Positions 47,694-61,755 of a stretch of 64,000 bases of DNA are shown in pieces. The DNA comes from Quadrisphaera sp. INWT6. GTDB lineage: Bacteria; Actinomycetota; Actinomycetes; Actinomycetales; Quadrisphaeraceae. Numbering within the stretch: the stretch's first letter is position 1; every line of letters begins with the position of its first letter. Position numbers and translations under genes: made by a program. The stretch covers positions 1-64,000 of the forward strand of contig NZ_VUOH01000001.1 of NCBI RefSeq assembly GCF_015390235.1. Reading direction: 5' to 3'. A model generated the notes under the pieces. That model worked only from the letters and a program-made list of their open reading frames with translations. It made no database searches and was not told where the DNA came from.

Positions 47694-47825
47694 CACTTCC
47701 ACCCTTGGGGTGGGTGTCAAAGAGTGAAGAACTGTTGTTCGCGTCCACTGTGCGGTTCCCGAGTCACGGGCGGCCATCACCTTTGCGCTTCGGTGTGGTG
47801 GGTGGTGCTCGAGAACTCGATAGTG

Positions 47826-47942
47826 TTACGGCGGTCATAGCGGTGGGGAAACGCCCGGTCCCATTCCGAACCCGGAAGCTAAGCCTACCTGCGCCGATGG
47901 TACTGCCCGGGGAGCTGGGTGGGAGAGTAGGTCACCGCCGGA
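47826..47942 (+). rRNA. rrf: 5S ribosomal RNA, operon 1
   Basis: About 117 bases beginning TTACGGCGGTCATAGCGG and ending ACCGCCGGAC, whose ends pair; contains CCCGGTCCCATTCCGAACCC, typical 5S loop sequence. Confidence 0.95.
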
Positions 47943-47950
47943 CATCCTTT

Positions 47951-47994
47951 GGAAGGGGCCGGATCCACATTCGTGTGGGTCCGGCCCCTTTCCC
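47951..47994 (+). terminator. rRNA operon 1 terminator
   Basis: A stem of about 18 pairs between GGAAGGGGCCGGATCCACA and TGTGGGTCCGGCCCCTTTCC around a TTCG loop, eight bases after the 5S gene. Confidence 0.85.
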
Positions 47995-48010
47995 ATGCCC
48001 GGAAACGCCC

Positions 48011-49114
48011 AACAACACCACCAACGACGGTGGGTGGCTGGGAAGGGCGCGCGTTGACCGATCCGATGTCGACCGCTCCAACTGCGTCTGCTCGATGCAG
48101 GGACCGAGAGCGTCAGTCTCTCCAGCCATGAGGTTTCTGCCTCCTCATCGATATCGCCAACATGCTCTGAGCGGTTCATGTGACCGCGCCGGGAGGGGAC
48201 GACCCTCAGCCGTCCTGTCGCCGGCCATCCTGGGCCTGGCACCCGAACCACCGCGCAACGAGACGCTGCTCGAGCTCGAGCAGCACGGCGGGCACTCCTC
48301 ACAGAACCTTTGGCCGCGTCTGACAGAAGACGACTTGCAGTGCTCCGGGCTGACCAACACCTCGGAGGGTCCGGGGCCGACCCCGCGCTGCTCGCTCGTG
48401 TGACGGGGGAGCAGCTGCGCCAACCGCTGAGGGTCGGTGCATGTGCTTCGTGAACGGCCAGGCCGTCCGGTGCTGTCGGGGCGATCGCCAGCGGGCGACG
48501 CACCACAGACGCCACAGCCGTGGCCGGTGACGGACGGGCCAGCGGACGGTCCGATCGATGCAGAACGGCATGTAGCGCCAGCACCGGTCTGGCGGAGCTT
48601 CCGCGACGGTCCGGGGCACAGCCAGTCGAGGCCGCCGGTTCCGAGCGGACGATGCTCGCGCACAGATGCCGGCGCACCGCGGCCGCTCACGCGTCGACAC
48701 GGCGCCGGGTGCACGCTGCCTTCCGGGACACCGGGACACCGGGACACCGGGACACCGGGACACCGGGACACCGGGACACCGGGACACCGGGACACCGGGA
48801 CACCGGGACACCGGGACACCGGGACACCGGGACACCGGGACACCGGGACACCGGGACACCGGGACACCGGGACACCGGGACACCGGGACACCGGGACACC
48901 GGGACACCGGGACACCGGGACACCGGGACACCGGGACACCGGGACACCGGGACACCGGGACACCGGGACACCGGGACACCGGGACACCGGGAGCCTTGAG
49001 CTCGCAGCTGCAGCCGTGGGCAGACCGGCGTGCGCTCCGGATCCCGTCCTGGTGCCCCAGCGAGCTCGTCTACGGGCGCACGAGGGGGACCAGCGCCGCA
49101 GGCGCTGGCGCACC
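48011..49114. other. Non-coding spacer between the two rRNA operons
   Basis: 1,104 bases unique to this place. I looked for genes on both strands and support none: reading frames are short or are kept open only by the octamer array at 48725, codon use is unlike the neighbours, and no tRNA or transposase remnant is visible. The part 48180-48420 has gene-like GC periodicity and could be a decayed gene, but I cannot name it. Confidence 0.6.
48725..48988. repeat. 33 perfect tandem copies of the octamer GGGACACC
   Basis: 264 bases made only of GGGACACC with no interruption (24-base super-period in translation, giving GHRDTGTP on one strand and PVSRCPGV on the other). An 8-base unit leaves all six frames open, so the repetitive reading frames across it are by-products. 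It lies between the rRNA operons. Confidence 0.97.
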
Positions 49115-49202
49115 TCCGGGGCTGTGAGCAGGGGTTTTGGTGTCCAGGTGGGGTTGGGGTAATGTTCCATCTCGCTTCCGGGGGTGAAAACGCCTCAGGG
49201 TC

Positions 49203-49231
49203 TTGACCCTGGTCCAGGTCGTAGTTACTGT
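49203..49231 (+). promoter_or_regulatory. rRNA operon 2 promoter
   Basis: TTGACC and TACTGT with a 17-base spacer, identical to operon 1, so operon 2 has its own promoter and does not depend on read-through. Confidence 0.7.
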
Positions 49232-49547
49232 CGGAAAGTTGCCTGGTAGCGGATCGGGTGCGGAAGCACCGGATCGGATCGGGTAGGATGGAGACATCCC
49301 GCTGAACCGGCCGAAAGGCCCAGTAAGTGGTGTGTGTTCGTTTCTTGAGAACTCAACAGCGTGCCGAATGTCGATGCCATTGCTGGTTGAACCAGCGGTT
49401 GGCTCGATGAGATTTTGACTGATGTCAGTTGTTGATGTCAGCGGATTCATTCGGGTCAGCATCTTTCTCCGCTCTCACCGGTTTCGGTGGGGGTCGGCTT
49501 ATGCTGTCGGTTTCTCGCCTTCGGGTGGGTTGCTGGTGGCTAACGCA

Positions 49548-51066
<1,519 letters not shown>

Positions 51067-51622
51067 AGCATCTGGTCATCTGCACAGGCTCATCACCTCC
51101 TTCGTGGGGTGGGGGCGCGGGTGGCTCAGGCCCATGCTGCGGGCGAACGCCCCGCAGGTGGAGCTCACGGGTGGAACATCGACATGGCTTCATGAGCTCG
51201 CGCTCACTCAGTACGCCGGCACTCCTGTTCCTGGGTCTTCTCGGGGACGCATCCCGCAAGGGGTGACCTGTTCGCAGGTGGTGTGGTGGTGGGAACGGTG
51301 GGTGTGGGGGAGTGGGGCTGGGCACGCTGTTGGGTCCTGAGGGAACGAACCTCGGTGGTCTTGTCTGCACGGTCTGCGTCTGCGGTCGGTGTGGGTGGGG
51401 TTGCTGGGTTGGTTTTCCTTGATGGGCCGTGACCGGTCGGTCGAACCGCTTCTGCTGCCTTTGTGGGTGGTGGGGGTAGGCGCTGGAATCGCGGTCGCGG
51501 GTTCACCCGTTGCTTGAGAACTGCACAGTGGACGCGAGCATCTTTAGTCTTTGCATCGCGCATGTGCCCCGGTGGGTTCGCCTTCGGGTGGGTCAGCTGG
51601 TGGTGTGTGTGCGGATGTTGAG

Positions 51623-54734
<3,112 letters not shown>

Positions 54735-54866
54735 CACTTCCACCCTTGGGGTGGGTGTCAAAGAGTGAAGAACTGTTGTTCGCGTCCACTGTGCGGTTCC
54801 CGAGTCACGGGCGGCCATCACCTTTGCGCTTCGGTGTGGTGGGTGGTGCTCGAGAACTCGATAGTG

Positions 54867-54983
54867 TTACGGCGGTCATAGCGGTGGGGAAACGCCCGGT
54901 CCCATTCCGAACCCGGAAGCTAAGCCTACCTGCGCCGATGGTACTGCCCGGGGAGCTGGGTGGGAGAGTAGGTCACCGCCGGA
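54867..54983 (+). rRNA. rrf: 5S ribosomal RNA, operon 2
   Basis: Same sequence as the operon 1 5S gene, preceded by the same TCGAGAACTCGATAGTG box. Confidence 0.95.
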
Positions 54984-54991
54984 CATCCTTT

Positions 54992-55035
54992 GGAAGGGGC
55001 CGGATCCACATTCGTGTGGGTCCGGCCCCTTTCCC
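54992..55035 (+). terminator. rRNA operon 2 terminator
   Basis: The same long stem and TTCG loop as after operon 1. Confidence 0.85.
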
Positions 55036-55061
55036 ATGCCCGGAAACGCCCGGCGGAGAAA

Positions 55062-55081
55062 GCCGGGGCCGGTGCCCCGGC
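55062..55081 (-). terminator. Hairpin after the photolyase gene
   Basis: GCCGGGGC and GCCCCGGC around a 4-base loop, ten bases past the photolyase stop and flanked by A/T-rich ends on the minus strand (AAGG...TTTCTCC). Likely its terminator, facing the rRNA operon. Confidence 0.6.
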
Positions 55082-55091
55082 CTTCCCCGTG

Positions 55092-56471
55092 TCAGGAGCG
55101 CACTTCGCTGTACCGGGCCAGCGCCTCTTCCCGCTCCTCCTTGTGGTCGACGATCCGCTCGGGATACCCCTGCTCGTACCCGTCGGCGACGTCCCACGGT
55201 GAGTGGGCCTTCTTGCCCTGCACGTGCCTCAGCTCGGGCACGTACTTCCTGACGTACGCGCCGTCGGGGTCGAACTTCTCGCCCTGCGTGACGGGGTTGA
55301 ACACGCGGAAGAACGGGGCGGCGTCCGTCCCGGAGCCGGCGACCCACTGCCACCCGTGGTTGTTCGAGGCGAGGTCGCCGTCGCGGAGCCAGCGCATGAA
55401 GTGACGTGCCCCGAGCTGCCACTCCAGGTGGAGGTCTTTCACCAGGAAGCTGGACACGACCATCCGCACGCGGTTGTGGATCCACCCCTCGGCGCGGAGC
55501 TGCCGCATGCCGGCGTCGACGAACGGGAAGCCGGTGCGGCCCTCCTGCCAGGCCTCGAGGTGGGCCTTGCCCTCTCCCCGGGTCGGGGACTCGTAGCGCA
55601 TCCCCGCGAGCTGGGGGCGGTAGTACTCCCGGGCCGACTCCGGTCGGTGCCACAGCACGTCGGCGTAGAACTCACGCCAGATGAGCTCGGTGCGGAAGGT
55701 CTGCCCGCCCCTGGTGCCGCCGTGCGGGCCCGCGGCGAGGTCGGCCAGGAGCGTGCGGGGATGCACCTCCCCGTACTTCAGGTGCGCGCTCAGCTGGGAG
55801 GTGCCGTCGCGGTCGGGTCGCTCCCGGTCGCTGTCGTAGCCGTCGAGGCGGTCTTGGAACTCCTCCCACCGCGCCAGCGCCGCCTGCTCTCCCACCTCGG
55901 GGAGGTGGAGGTCGCCCAGGTCGGGGTCGTGGGGGACGTCCTCGCTGTCGAGGCGGCGCACCCAGCGCAGGTCCGTGGGGGGTGTCTGCGCCGGTGCGGG
56001 GTGCCCGTGCGCCGTCCACGCCCGGGAGAACGGGGTGAACACCTGGAACGGGGTGCCGTCCTGCTTCACGACGGTCCCGGGGCCCACGGCGTACGGGGTG
56101 CCGGTGCGCACGAGGGCCACGTCGTCACCGGCCAGCGCGGCCTCCACGCGCTCGTCGCGACCGCGGCCGTACGGGCCCGAGTCGGCGGTGACGTGGACGC
56201 GCTCGGCGCCGACCTCCTGAGCCACCTGCCGCACGACGTCCTCGGGCCTCCCGGTGCGGACGACGAGCGCTCCGCCGGTGCTGTCCGACCACGCGCGCAG
56301 GGAGCGGAACAGCCAGGCGGTCCGGGTCGGCCCCGCGGGGTCGAGCAGCGCGGGGTCGAGCACGAACAGGGGCACGACGCCGGACCCGCCGGCGTCCTCC
56401 GCAGCGGCCAGGAGGGCCGGGTGGTCGTGCAGGCGCAGGTCTCGGCGCAGCCACAGGACGGTCGAGGTCAT
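55092..56471 (-). CDS. phr: Deoxyribodipyrimidine photolyase (cryptochrome/photolyase family)
   Basis: 459 aa from ATG 56471. The N-terminal antenna-binding domain starts [19 protein letters not shown]. The C-terminal FAD domain has [52 protein letters not shown] (with the Trp-lined pocket), and [20 protein letters not shown]. These fit class I cyclobutane pyrimidine dimer photolyase, which repairs UV damage using blue light. It converges on the second rRNA operon. Confidence 0.92.
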   Translation of the reverse strand: MTSTVLWLRRDLRLHDHPALLAAAEDAGGSGVVPLFVLDPALLDPAGPTRTAWLFRSLRAWSDSTGGALVVRTGRPEDVVRQVAQEVGAERVHVTADSGPYGRGRDERVEAALAGDDVALVRTGTPYAVGPGTVVKQDGTPFQVFTPFSRAWTAHGHPAPAQTPPTDLRWVRRLDSEDVPHDPDLGDLHLPEVGEQAALARWEEFQDRLDGYDSDRERPDRDGTSQLSAHLKYGEVHPRTLLADLAAGPHGGTRGGQTFRTELIWREFYADVLWHRPESAREYYRPQLAGMRYESPTRGEGKAHLEAWQEGRTGFPFVDAGMRQLRAEGWIHNRVRMVVSSFLVKDLHLEWQLGARHFMRWLRDGDLASNNHGWQWVAGSGTDAAPFFRVFNPVTQGEKFDPDGAYVRKYVPELRHVQGKKAHSPWDVADGYEQGYPERIVDHKEEREEALARYSEVRS

Positions 56472-56560
56472 CCCAGCATCACCAGGCGAGGGTCGCGCAC
56501 CCCGCACGCCTCGGCCACCCCGCGCAGCGGCGGCTAGCGTGGCGGGGTGAGGACGCACCG

Positions 56561-58096
56561 ATGAAGGCGCACCAGGTCCGGGCCCACCGCAGCGACGAGG
56601 CCCTGCCCCGCACCGAGCAGCTGGCGTGGAAGCTCGCGCAGCTGGCCGCGGACACCACCGCGCTGCCGAGCATCGACGAGGACGTCGTCGACATGGTGGT
56701 CAACCGCGTCATCGACGACGCCGCCGTGGCCACCGCCTCGCTGACGCGCGCGCCCGTCGTCGCCGCGCGGGCGCAGGCGATGGCCCACCCCGCCAGCGGC
56801 GCCGCCCCCAGCCAGGGCACCGGGGCCACCGTGCACGGCGCCCCCGGCCGCTACGGGCCCGAGTGGGCCGCGTGGGCCAACGGCGTGGCCGTGCGCGAGC
56901 TCGACTTCCACGACACCTTCCTCGCCGCCGACTACTCCCACCCCGGTGACAACGTCCCGCCCGTCGTCGCGGTCGCGCAGCACCTCGCCGTCACGCAGGG
57001 CACCACGGGGGACGACGTCGTGAGGGCCATCGTCACCGCCTACGAGGTGCAGATCGACCTCGTGCGGGGCATTTGCCTGCACGAGCACAAGATCGACCAC
57101 GTCGCCCACCTCGGGCCGTCCGCCGCCGCGGGCCTGGGGACGCTGCTGCGCCTGCCCACCGAGCAGGTCTTCCACGCCATCGGCCAGGCGCTGCACACCA
57201 CCACCGCCACGCGGCAGTCGCGCAAGGGCGAGATCAGCACCTGGAAGGCGCACGCCCCCGCCTTCGCCGGCAAGGCCGCCGTCGAGGCCGTGGACCGCGC
57301 CGTCCGGGGGCAGACCAGCCCCACCCCGATCTACGAGGGGGAGGACGGCGTCATCGCGCGCCTGCTCTCCGGTTTCGGCCACACCTACGAGGTACCCCTG
57401 CCGGAACGGGGGGAGCAGCGGCGCGGGATCCTCGACAGCTACACCAAGGAGCACTCCGCGGAGTACCAGGCGCAGGCGTGGATCGACCTCGCACGCCGCC
57501 TCGGCGCGCAGCACCCGGCGCTGCGCGACCCGGAGCAGGTGCGGAGCATCGTCCTGCACACCAGCCACCACACCCACCACGTCATCGGCTCCGGTGCCAA
57601 CGACCCGCAGAAGTACGACCCCACCGCGAGCCGCGAGACGCTCGACCACTCGATCCCGTACGTCGTGGCGGTGGCCCTCCAGGACGGCGGCTGGCACCAC
57701 GAGCGCAGCTACACCCCCGAGCGCGCCGGCCGCCCGGACACCACGGCCCTGTGGTCGAAGGTGTCCACGGTCGAGGACCCGGAGTGGACCCGCCGCTACC
57801 ACGACCCCGACCCGATGAGGAGGGCCTTCGGCGGGCGGCTGGAGGCCGAGCTCGCCGACGGCAGCCGGGTGGTCGAGGAGATCGCCGTCGCCGACGCCCA
57901 CCCCGCGGGGGCGCGGCCCTTCGCCCGCGCCGACTACGTCGCCAAGTTCCGCACCCTCGCCGAGGGGGTGCTCGACGAGGCCGAGGTGGAGCGCTTCCTC
58001 GACGTCGCCCAGCGCCTGCCGGAGCTGGGCCCCGGCGAGCTGAGCGGCCTCACGGTGAGGGCGCGCGTCGCGACGCCGGCCGGCGGGATCCTCTGA
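56561..58096 (+). CDS. prpD: 2-methylcitrate dehydratase (MmgE/PrpD family)
   Basis: 511 aa. Converts 2-methylcitrate to 2-methyl-cis-aconitate in the methylcitrate cycle for propionyl-CoA disposal. Visible PrpD features: [74 protein letters not shown] (each read in the MmgE/PrpD fold). GAGG lies eight bases before ATG. The stop overlaps the next start, so the two genes are coupled. Confidence 0.92.
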   Translation: MKAHQVRAHRSDEALPRTEQLAWKLAQLAADTTALPSIDEDVVDMVVNRVIDDAAVATASLTRAPVVAARAQAMAHPASGAAPSQGTGATVHGAPGRYGPEWAAWANGVAVRELDFHDTFLAADYSHPGDNVPPVVAVAQHLAVTQGTTGDDVVRAIVTAYEVQIDLVRGICLHEHKIDHVAHLGPSAAAGLGTLLRLPTEQVFHAIGQALHTTTATRQSRKGEISTWKAHAPAFAGKAAVEAVDRAVRGQTSPTPIYEGEDGVIARLLSGFGHTYEVPLPERGEQRRGILDSYTKEHSAEYQAQAWIDLARRLGAQHPALRDPEQVRSIVLHTSHHTHHVIGSGANDPQKYDPTASRETLDHSIPYVVAVALQDGGWHHERSYTPERAGRPDTTALWSKVSTVEDPEWTRRYHDPDPMRRAFGGRLEAELADGSRVVEEIAVADAHPAGARPFARADYVAKFRTLAEGVLDEAEVERFLDVAQRLPELGPGELSGLTVRARVATPAGGIL

Positions 58097-59013
58097 TGCT
58101 GCACGCCGCGCGCACCGCGTCCGAGAAGCGCCGGGCCCTGCGCGAGGGCCTGGCGAGCGGGCAGCTGCAGCGCTTCGTCGGGGCCTTCACCCCGCTGTCG
58201 ACCGCGCTGGTGGCCCAGCACGGCTTCGAGGGCGTCTACGTCTCCGGCGCCGTCGTCTCCGCCGAGCTGGGCCTGCCCGACATCGGCCTCACCACGCTGA
58301 CGGAGGTGGCCCAGCGCGCCGCGCAGGTGGCTCGCACCACCGACCTGCCCGTGCTGGTCGACGCCGACACCGGCTTCGGCGAGCCGATGAACGTCGCCCG
58401 CACCGTGCAGGTGATGGAGGACGCCGGGGTGGCGGGCCTGCACCTCGAGGACCAGGTCAACCCCAAGCGCTGCGGTCACCTCGACGGCAAGCAGGTGGTC
58501 GACCGCGCCACCGCCGCCCAGCGGGTCGCCGCCGCGGTGCGCGCCCGGCGCGACCCCGACCTGGTGGTCATGGCCCGCTCCGACGCGCGCGCCGTGGAGG
58601 GCCTGGACGCCGCCGTCGACCGGCTCAGGGCCTACGTCGACGCCGGCGCGGACGCCGTCTTCCCCGAGGCGATGCTCTCGCTCGCGGACTACGAGCGCGT
58701 CGTCGCCGCCGTGGACGTGCCCGTGCTGGCCAACCTCACCGAGTTCGGCAAGGCGCCGCTGTTCACGCACGCCCAGCTGGCCGAGGTCGGGGTGACCATC
58801 GCCCTGCACCCCGTGAGCCTGCTGCGGACGGCGATGGGCGCCGTCGAGCGGGCCCTGGGTGCGCTCGCGGCCGGGGGGACCCTCGAGCAGGAGGTGCCCG
58901 CGATGCTGACCCGCGCGCGGCTGTACGAGCTCGTCGACTACGCCGGCTACTCCGACTTCGACGCCGACGTCTTCACCTTCGAGGTGCCGGACGTCCACCG
59001 GGTGGAGCCCTGA
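58096..59013 (+). CDS. prpB: Methylisocitrate lyase
   Basis: 305 aa, isocitrate-lyase/PEP-mutase superfamily. Splits 2-methylisocitrate to pyruvate and succinate. Key segments: GVYVSGAVVSAELGLPDIGL, VDADTGFGE (metal-binding Asp), HLEDQVNPKRCGH with the catalytic Cys126, and ARSDARAVEG. Start ATG 58096 overlaps the prpD stop (TGATG). No prpC (methylcitrate synthase) follows within the window. Confidence 0.93.
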   Translation: MLHAARTASEKRRALREGLASGQLQRFVGAFTPLSTALVAQHGFEGVYVSGAVVSAELGLPDIGLTTLTEVAQRAAQVARTTDLPVLVDADTGFGEPMNVARTVQVMEDAGVAGLHLEDQVNPKRCGHLDGKQVVDRATAAQRVAAAVRARRDPDLVVMARSDARAVEGLDAAVDRLRAYVDAGADAVFPEAMLSLADYERVVAAVDVPVLANLTEFGKAPLFTHAQLAEVGVTIALHPVSLLRTAMGAVERALGALAAGGTLEQEVPAMLTRARLYELVDYAGYSDFDADVFTFEVPDVHRVEP

Positions 59014-59083
59014 GGAGGGGTCCCTCGCCCGCGACTAGGCTGGCACCAGGCTGGACGCGTTCAGGAAGAGGCAAGGGGCTGGC

Positions 59084-59764
59084 GTGAGCGACCTCATCGA
59101 CACCACCGAGATGTACCTCAAGACGATCTTCGAGCTGGAGGAGGAGGGCACGGTCCCGCTGCGCGCGCGGATCGCCCAGCGCCTGCAGCAGAGCGGGCCC
59201 ACCGTCTCGCAGACCGTCGCGCGGATGGAGCGCGACGGCCTCGTCGTCGTCAGCGGCGACCGCCACCTCGAGTTCACCGCCCTCGGCCGCGACCGCGCCA
59301 CGCAGGTCATGCGCAAGCACCGCCTCGCGGAGCGGCTGCTGATCGACGTCATCGGGCTGGAGTGGGAGTACGTCCACGACGAGGCCTGCCGCTGGGAGCA
59401 CGTCATGAGCGAGCGGGTCGAGCGCCGCCTGCTCGACCTGCTCGAGGCCCCCAAGGAGGACCCGTACGGCAACCCCATCCCGGGGCTGGCCCAGATCGGC
59501 GGCACCGACGTGCCGGACACCCTCGACGGGCTCCAGACGCTGGTGGCCGCCGCCACGGCGACGCCGATCGAGGTCCAGGTGCGCCGCGTCGGCGAGCCGG
59601 CGCAGGCCGACACCGCCGGGATGCACCGGCTCTCCGCCCTCGGGCTGCGGCCGGGGGGCACCGCGACCGTCACCCGCGTCGCCGGCGGGGTGCTGGTCGG
59701 GGAGTCGCGCGAGGTGCTGACCGACGACGTCGCCGTCCACGTCTTCGTGGTGCGCACCGCCTGA
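59084..59764 (+). CDS. ideR: Iron-dependent repressor, IdeR/DtxR type
   Basis: 226 aa. Winged helix (residues 1-60: TTEMYLKTIFELEEEGTVPL...QQSGPTVSQTVARMERDGL), dimer/metal domain, and an SH3-like C-terminal domain. With the GTG 59084 start every metal ligand of DtxR falls at its standard number: Met10, Cys102, Glu105, His106 (primary) and His79, Glu83, His98 (ancillary). This sets it apart from manganese-type MntR. It should repress iron uptake genes when iron is plentiful. AAGGGG lies five bases upstream. Confidence 0.93.
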   Translation: MSDLIDTTEMYLKTIFELEEEGTVPLRARIAQRLQQSGPTVSQTVARMERDGLVVVSGDRHLEFTALGRDRATQVMRKHRLAERLLIDVIGLEWEYVHDEACRWEHVMSERVERRLLDLLEAPKEDPYGNPIPGLAQIGGTDVPDTLDGLQTLVAAATATPIEVQVRRVGEPAQADTAGMHRLSALGLRPGGTATVTRVAGGVLVGESREVLTDDVAVHVFVVRTA

Positions 59765-59792
59765 CCCGTCGGCCCCACCCGGCCCACAGGTG

Positions 59793-59808
59793 TGTGACCC
59801 AGGTCACG
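59793..59808. promoter_or_regulatory. CRP/FNR-type binding site upstream of the NlpC/P60 gene
   Basis: TGTGACCCAGGTCACG, matching TGTGA-N6-TCACA in all but the last base; GTGACC and GGTCAC are exact complements. It lies about 61 bases before a TACTGT -10 candidate (59854-59859), close to a class I activator position. In mycobacteria the cell-wall gene rpfA is CRP-controlled, which makes this plausible. Confidence 0.55.
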
Positions 59809-59877
59809 TTTAGCCACATCTTCGAGATCCCAAGACTGAGAGTCACGCGTCATTACTGTCTGTCTTACCTCGAGAGC

Positions 59878-60056
59878 GAGCTCGCGGGGGACGCACCGGG
59901 CGCCGAACCCTGCCACCGGATGCGGTCGGACGGACACCGCTGGCAGGGGCGGGGGACCCATGAACCACGGGGCTCCCGGTGGAGCTCCTCGGGGTGCAGC
60001 GCGCACCCGGCCGGCGACCCCGGTGGTGCGCGCCAGGCGATGACCTCCGCCTGAAC
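59878..60056 (+). ncRNA. c-di-AMP riboswitch (ydaO-yuaA type)
   Basis: The 333-base gap before the hydrolase gene contains conserved pieces of the actinobacterial ydaO element: CGCCGAACCCTGCCA (59901), its partner TGGCAGGGGCGGGGGACCCA (59941), and GGGGTGCAGCGCGCACC and GGTGGTGCGCGCC hairpin strands further on. The element usually precedes cell-wall hydrolase genes of this kind and lowers expression when c-di-AMP is high. Boundaries are approximate. Confidence 0.8.
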
Positions 60057-60097
60057 CCGACAGCTCACCCCGCAGGCGTCGGAGAGGCCCAGACGCC

Positions 60098-60961
60098 ATG
60101 ACCGTGAGCAGCAGGCCCGCAGCCCGCCACCGTCGCCCCGTGCGCACCCGCACGCCGCTCGCCCTCATCGGCGACGCCGTCGGCAGCGGCGCCTCGAGCA
60201 GCGTCCGCCGCTCCGCCGTCATCGCCGTCAGCAGCGGTCTCCTGGTCACCATGGGCCTGCCCGTCATCGCGTCCCCCGCGCTGGCCGCCGACGCCCCTGA
60301 CGCGACCGCCTCGCAGCCGGCGTCGGGCTCCGGGGTCAGCGCCCCGGCCAAGGCGCAGGTCAGCTTCGCGCTCACCTCCCTGACCACGGTCGACGCCGGT
60401 CAGTACCGCCAGGACGACCAGGCCGCCGCCGGTGAGCGCGCCGCCGTCGCCGAGCGCGCCTCCCGCGCCAGCGCCCGCTTCGCCGCCGTCCAGGAGGCGC
60501 GCGCGGCCAGCGCCCGGTCCGCGACCACCGCCGGCACGGCCGACGCCCCCGACGAGACCCCCGACGGCGGCGGCTCGGACAGCGACCCGGCCCCCACGCC
60601 GACCGTCGCCCCCGCCGGCACGTCCGTCATCGACGTCGCCAAGCGCTACACCGGCATCAAGTACCGCTTCGGCGGCACCACCCCCGCCGGCTTCGACTGC
60701 TCCGGCTTCGTGCGCTACGTGTACGCCCAGGTCGGCGTCGACCTGCCCCGCACCGCCTCCTCGCAGGCCGCCGCCGGCACCCGCGTGTCCGCCTCGGAGG
60801 CCAAGGCCGGCGACATCGTCTCCTTCACCGGCAAGGGCGGCGTCTACCACAACGGCATCTACCTCGGGAACGGGAAGATGATCGACTCCCCGCGCACCGG
60901 CAAGTCCATCGACGTGCGCGACGTGTGGTCGTCGTCGGTCGTCTTCACCCGCGTGGCCTGA
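60098..60961 (+). CDS. NlpC/P60 cell-wall endopeptidase, secreted
   Basis: 287 aa. An unusually long signal region: about 40 basic/polar residues, then a hydrophobic core (VIAVSSGLLVTMGLPVIAS) and an ALA-ADA cleavage site near residue 64. A helical Ala/Arg-rich middle and a Pro/Thr linker follow. The NlpC/P60 domain (about 175-287) has catalytic Cys201 in FDCSGFVRYVY and His251 in YHNGIYLG. It should cut peptide stems of peptidoglycan outside the cell. A riboswitch and a CRP-like site precede it. Confidence 0.92.
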   Translation: MTVSSRPAARHRRPVRTRTPLALIGDAVGSGASSSVRRSAVIAVSSGLLVTMGLPVIASPALAADAPDATASQPASGSGVSAPAKAQVSFALTSLTTVDAGQYRQDDQAAAGERAAVAERASRASARFAAVQEARAASARSATTAGTADAPDETPDGGGSDSDPAPTPTVAPAGTSVIDVAKRYTGIKYRFGGTTPAGFDCSGFVRYVYAQVGVDLPRTASSQAAAGTRVSASEAKAGDIVSFTGKGGVYHNGIYLGNGKMIDSPRTGKSIDVRDVWSSSVVFTRVA

Positions 60962-61181
60962 GGTCGCGCGACCAGCAGGCGAACACCGCGTGAAGGGGGA
61001 GGCCCCGGAGCGCCTGCGCGTCGTACAGTGCGCACGTGGTACCGCCACACCCGCCGCAGCGGGTGCCCGCCGAGACGGGCTCCGCGCTGCGCAGCGACCG
61101 GCACCACCGCAGTCCGAGTAGTCCCAGCAGTCCTCGCGGTCGCTGGTTGTCTCCCTCCGCGAGCAGCCCGACCACCGTGCC

Positions 61182-61215
61182 GACAGGCGCCGTCCCCCTG
61201 GGGACGGCGCCTGTC
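61182..61215. terminator. Hairpin between NlpC/P60 and HNH genes
   Basis: Perfect 16-bp arms GACAGGCGCCGTCCCC and GGGGACGGCGCCTGTC with a CT loop, 23 bases before the HNH start. It could end the hydrolase transcript or lie in the HNH leader. The rest of 60962-61181 shows no gene; TACAGT at about 61023 is a possible -10. Confidence 0.7.
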
Positions 61216-61238
61216 GCCGTTCTGGAGGGGGTCGTCCG

Positions 61239-61739
61239 ATGAGGACCCTGGTGCTGAACGCCGGCTACGAGCCGCTCGCGGTGGTGCCCCTGCGCCGCGC
61301 GCTCGTCCTCGTGCTGGCGGGCAAGGCGAGCGTGGTGGTCGCCGACGAGGTGCCCGTCGCCTCGACGACGGTCGTGCTGCCGCGACCCGCCGTCATCGTC
61401 CTGAACCGCTACGTGCGCGTGCCCTTCGGGCGGGCCGTCCCGGTCTCCCGGCGCGGGGTGCTGCGACGCGACGGGCACCGCTGCGGGTACTGCTCGCGCC
61501 CCGCCAGCACCGTCGACCACGTCATGCCCCGCAGCCGGGGCGGCCGGGACACCTGGGAGAACCTCGTGGCCTGCTGCCTGCGCTGCAACGGCGTGAAGGG
61601 CGACCGCACCCCCGAGGAGATGGGCTGGCAGCTGCGCTCGCGGCTGCGGGCGCCGCACGGGGCGGCGTGGCTGCTGCGGGGCAGCGAGCACCGCAGCCCG
61701 CTGTGGGGCGGGTACCTGCCCGAGCTCGACGCCGCCTGA
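61239..61739 (+). CDS. HNH endonuclease-domain protein
   Basis: 166 aa. The N-terminal half (VLNAGYEPLAVVPLRRALVL, VVVLPRPAVIVLNRYVRVPF region) is that of the actinobacterial HNH proteins that begin with LVLNA. The HNH domain spans about 75-130: RCGYCSRPASTVDHVMPRSR with the first Cys pair and DH, then NLVACCLRCNGVKGDRTPEE with the second pair and Asn. Likely a zinc-stabilised nicking or cutting enzyme; no restriction partner is adjacent and its role is not known. GGAGG precedes ATG. Confidence 0.85.
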   Translation: MRTLVLNAGYEPLAVVPLRRALVLVLAGKASVVVADEVPVASTTVVLPRPAVIVLNRYVRVPFGRAVPVSRRGVLRRDGHRCGYCSRPASTVDHVMPRSRGGRDTWENLVACCLRCNGVKGDRTPEEMGWQLRSRLRAPHGAAWLLRGSEHRSPLWGGYLPELDAA

Positions 61740-61755
61740 GCCGCCCCGAGGTGGC

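Noticed and set aside
48180..48420. Decayed MarR- or transposase-like gene in the rRNA spacer
   Set aside because: One frame gives a fragment that loosely resembles a regulator end (LLTEPLAASDRRRLAVLR), but it has no start, no helix-turn-helix and too little length to support a call.
48145..49170. Repeat protein with PVSRCPGV or GHRDTGTP units
   Set aside because: The 8-base array keeps all six frames open; no ribosome site, and flanking codons do not look coding.
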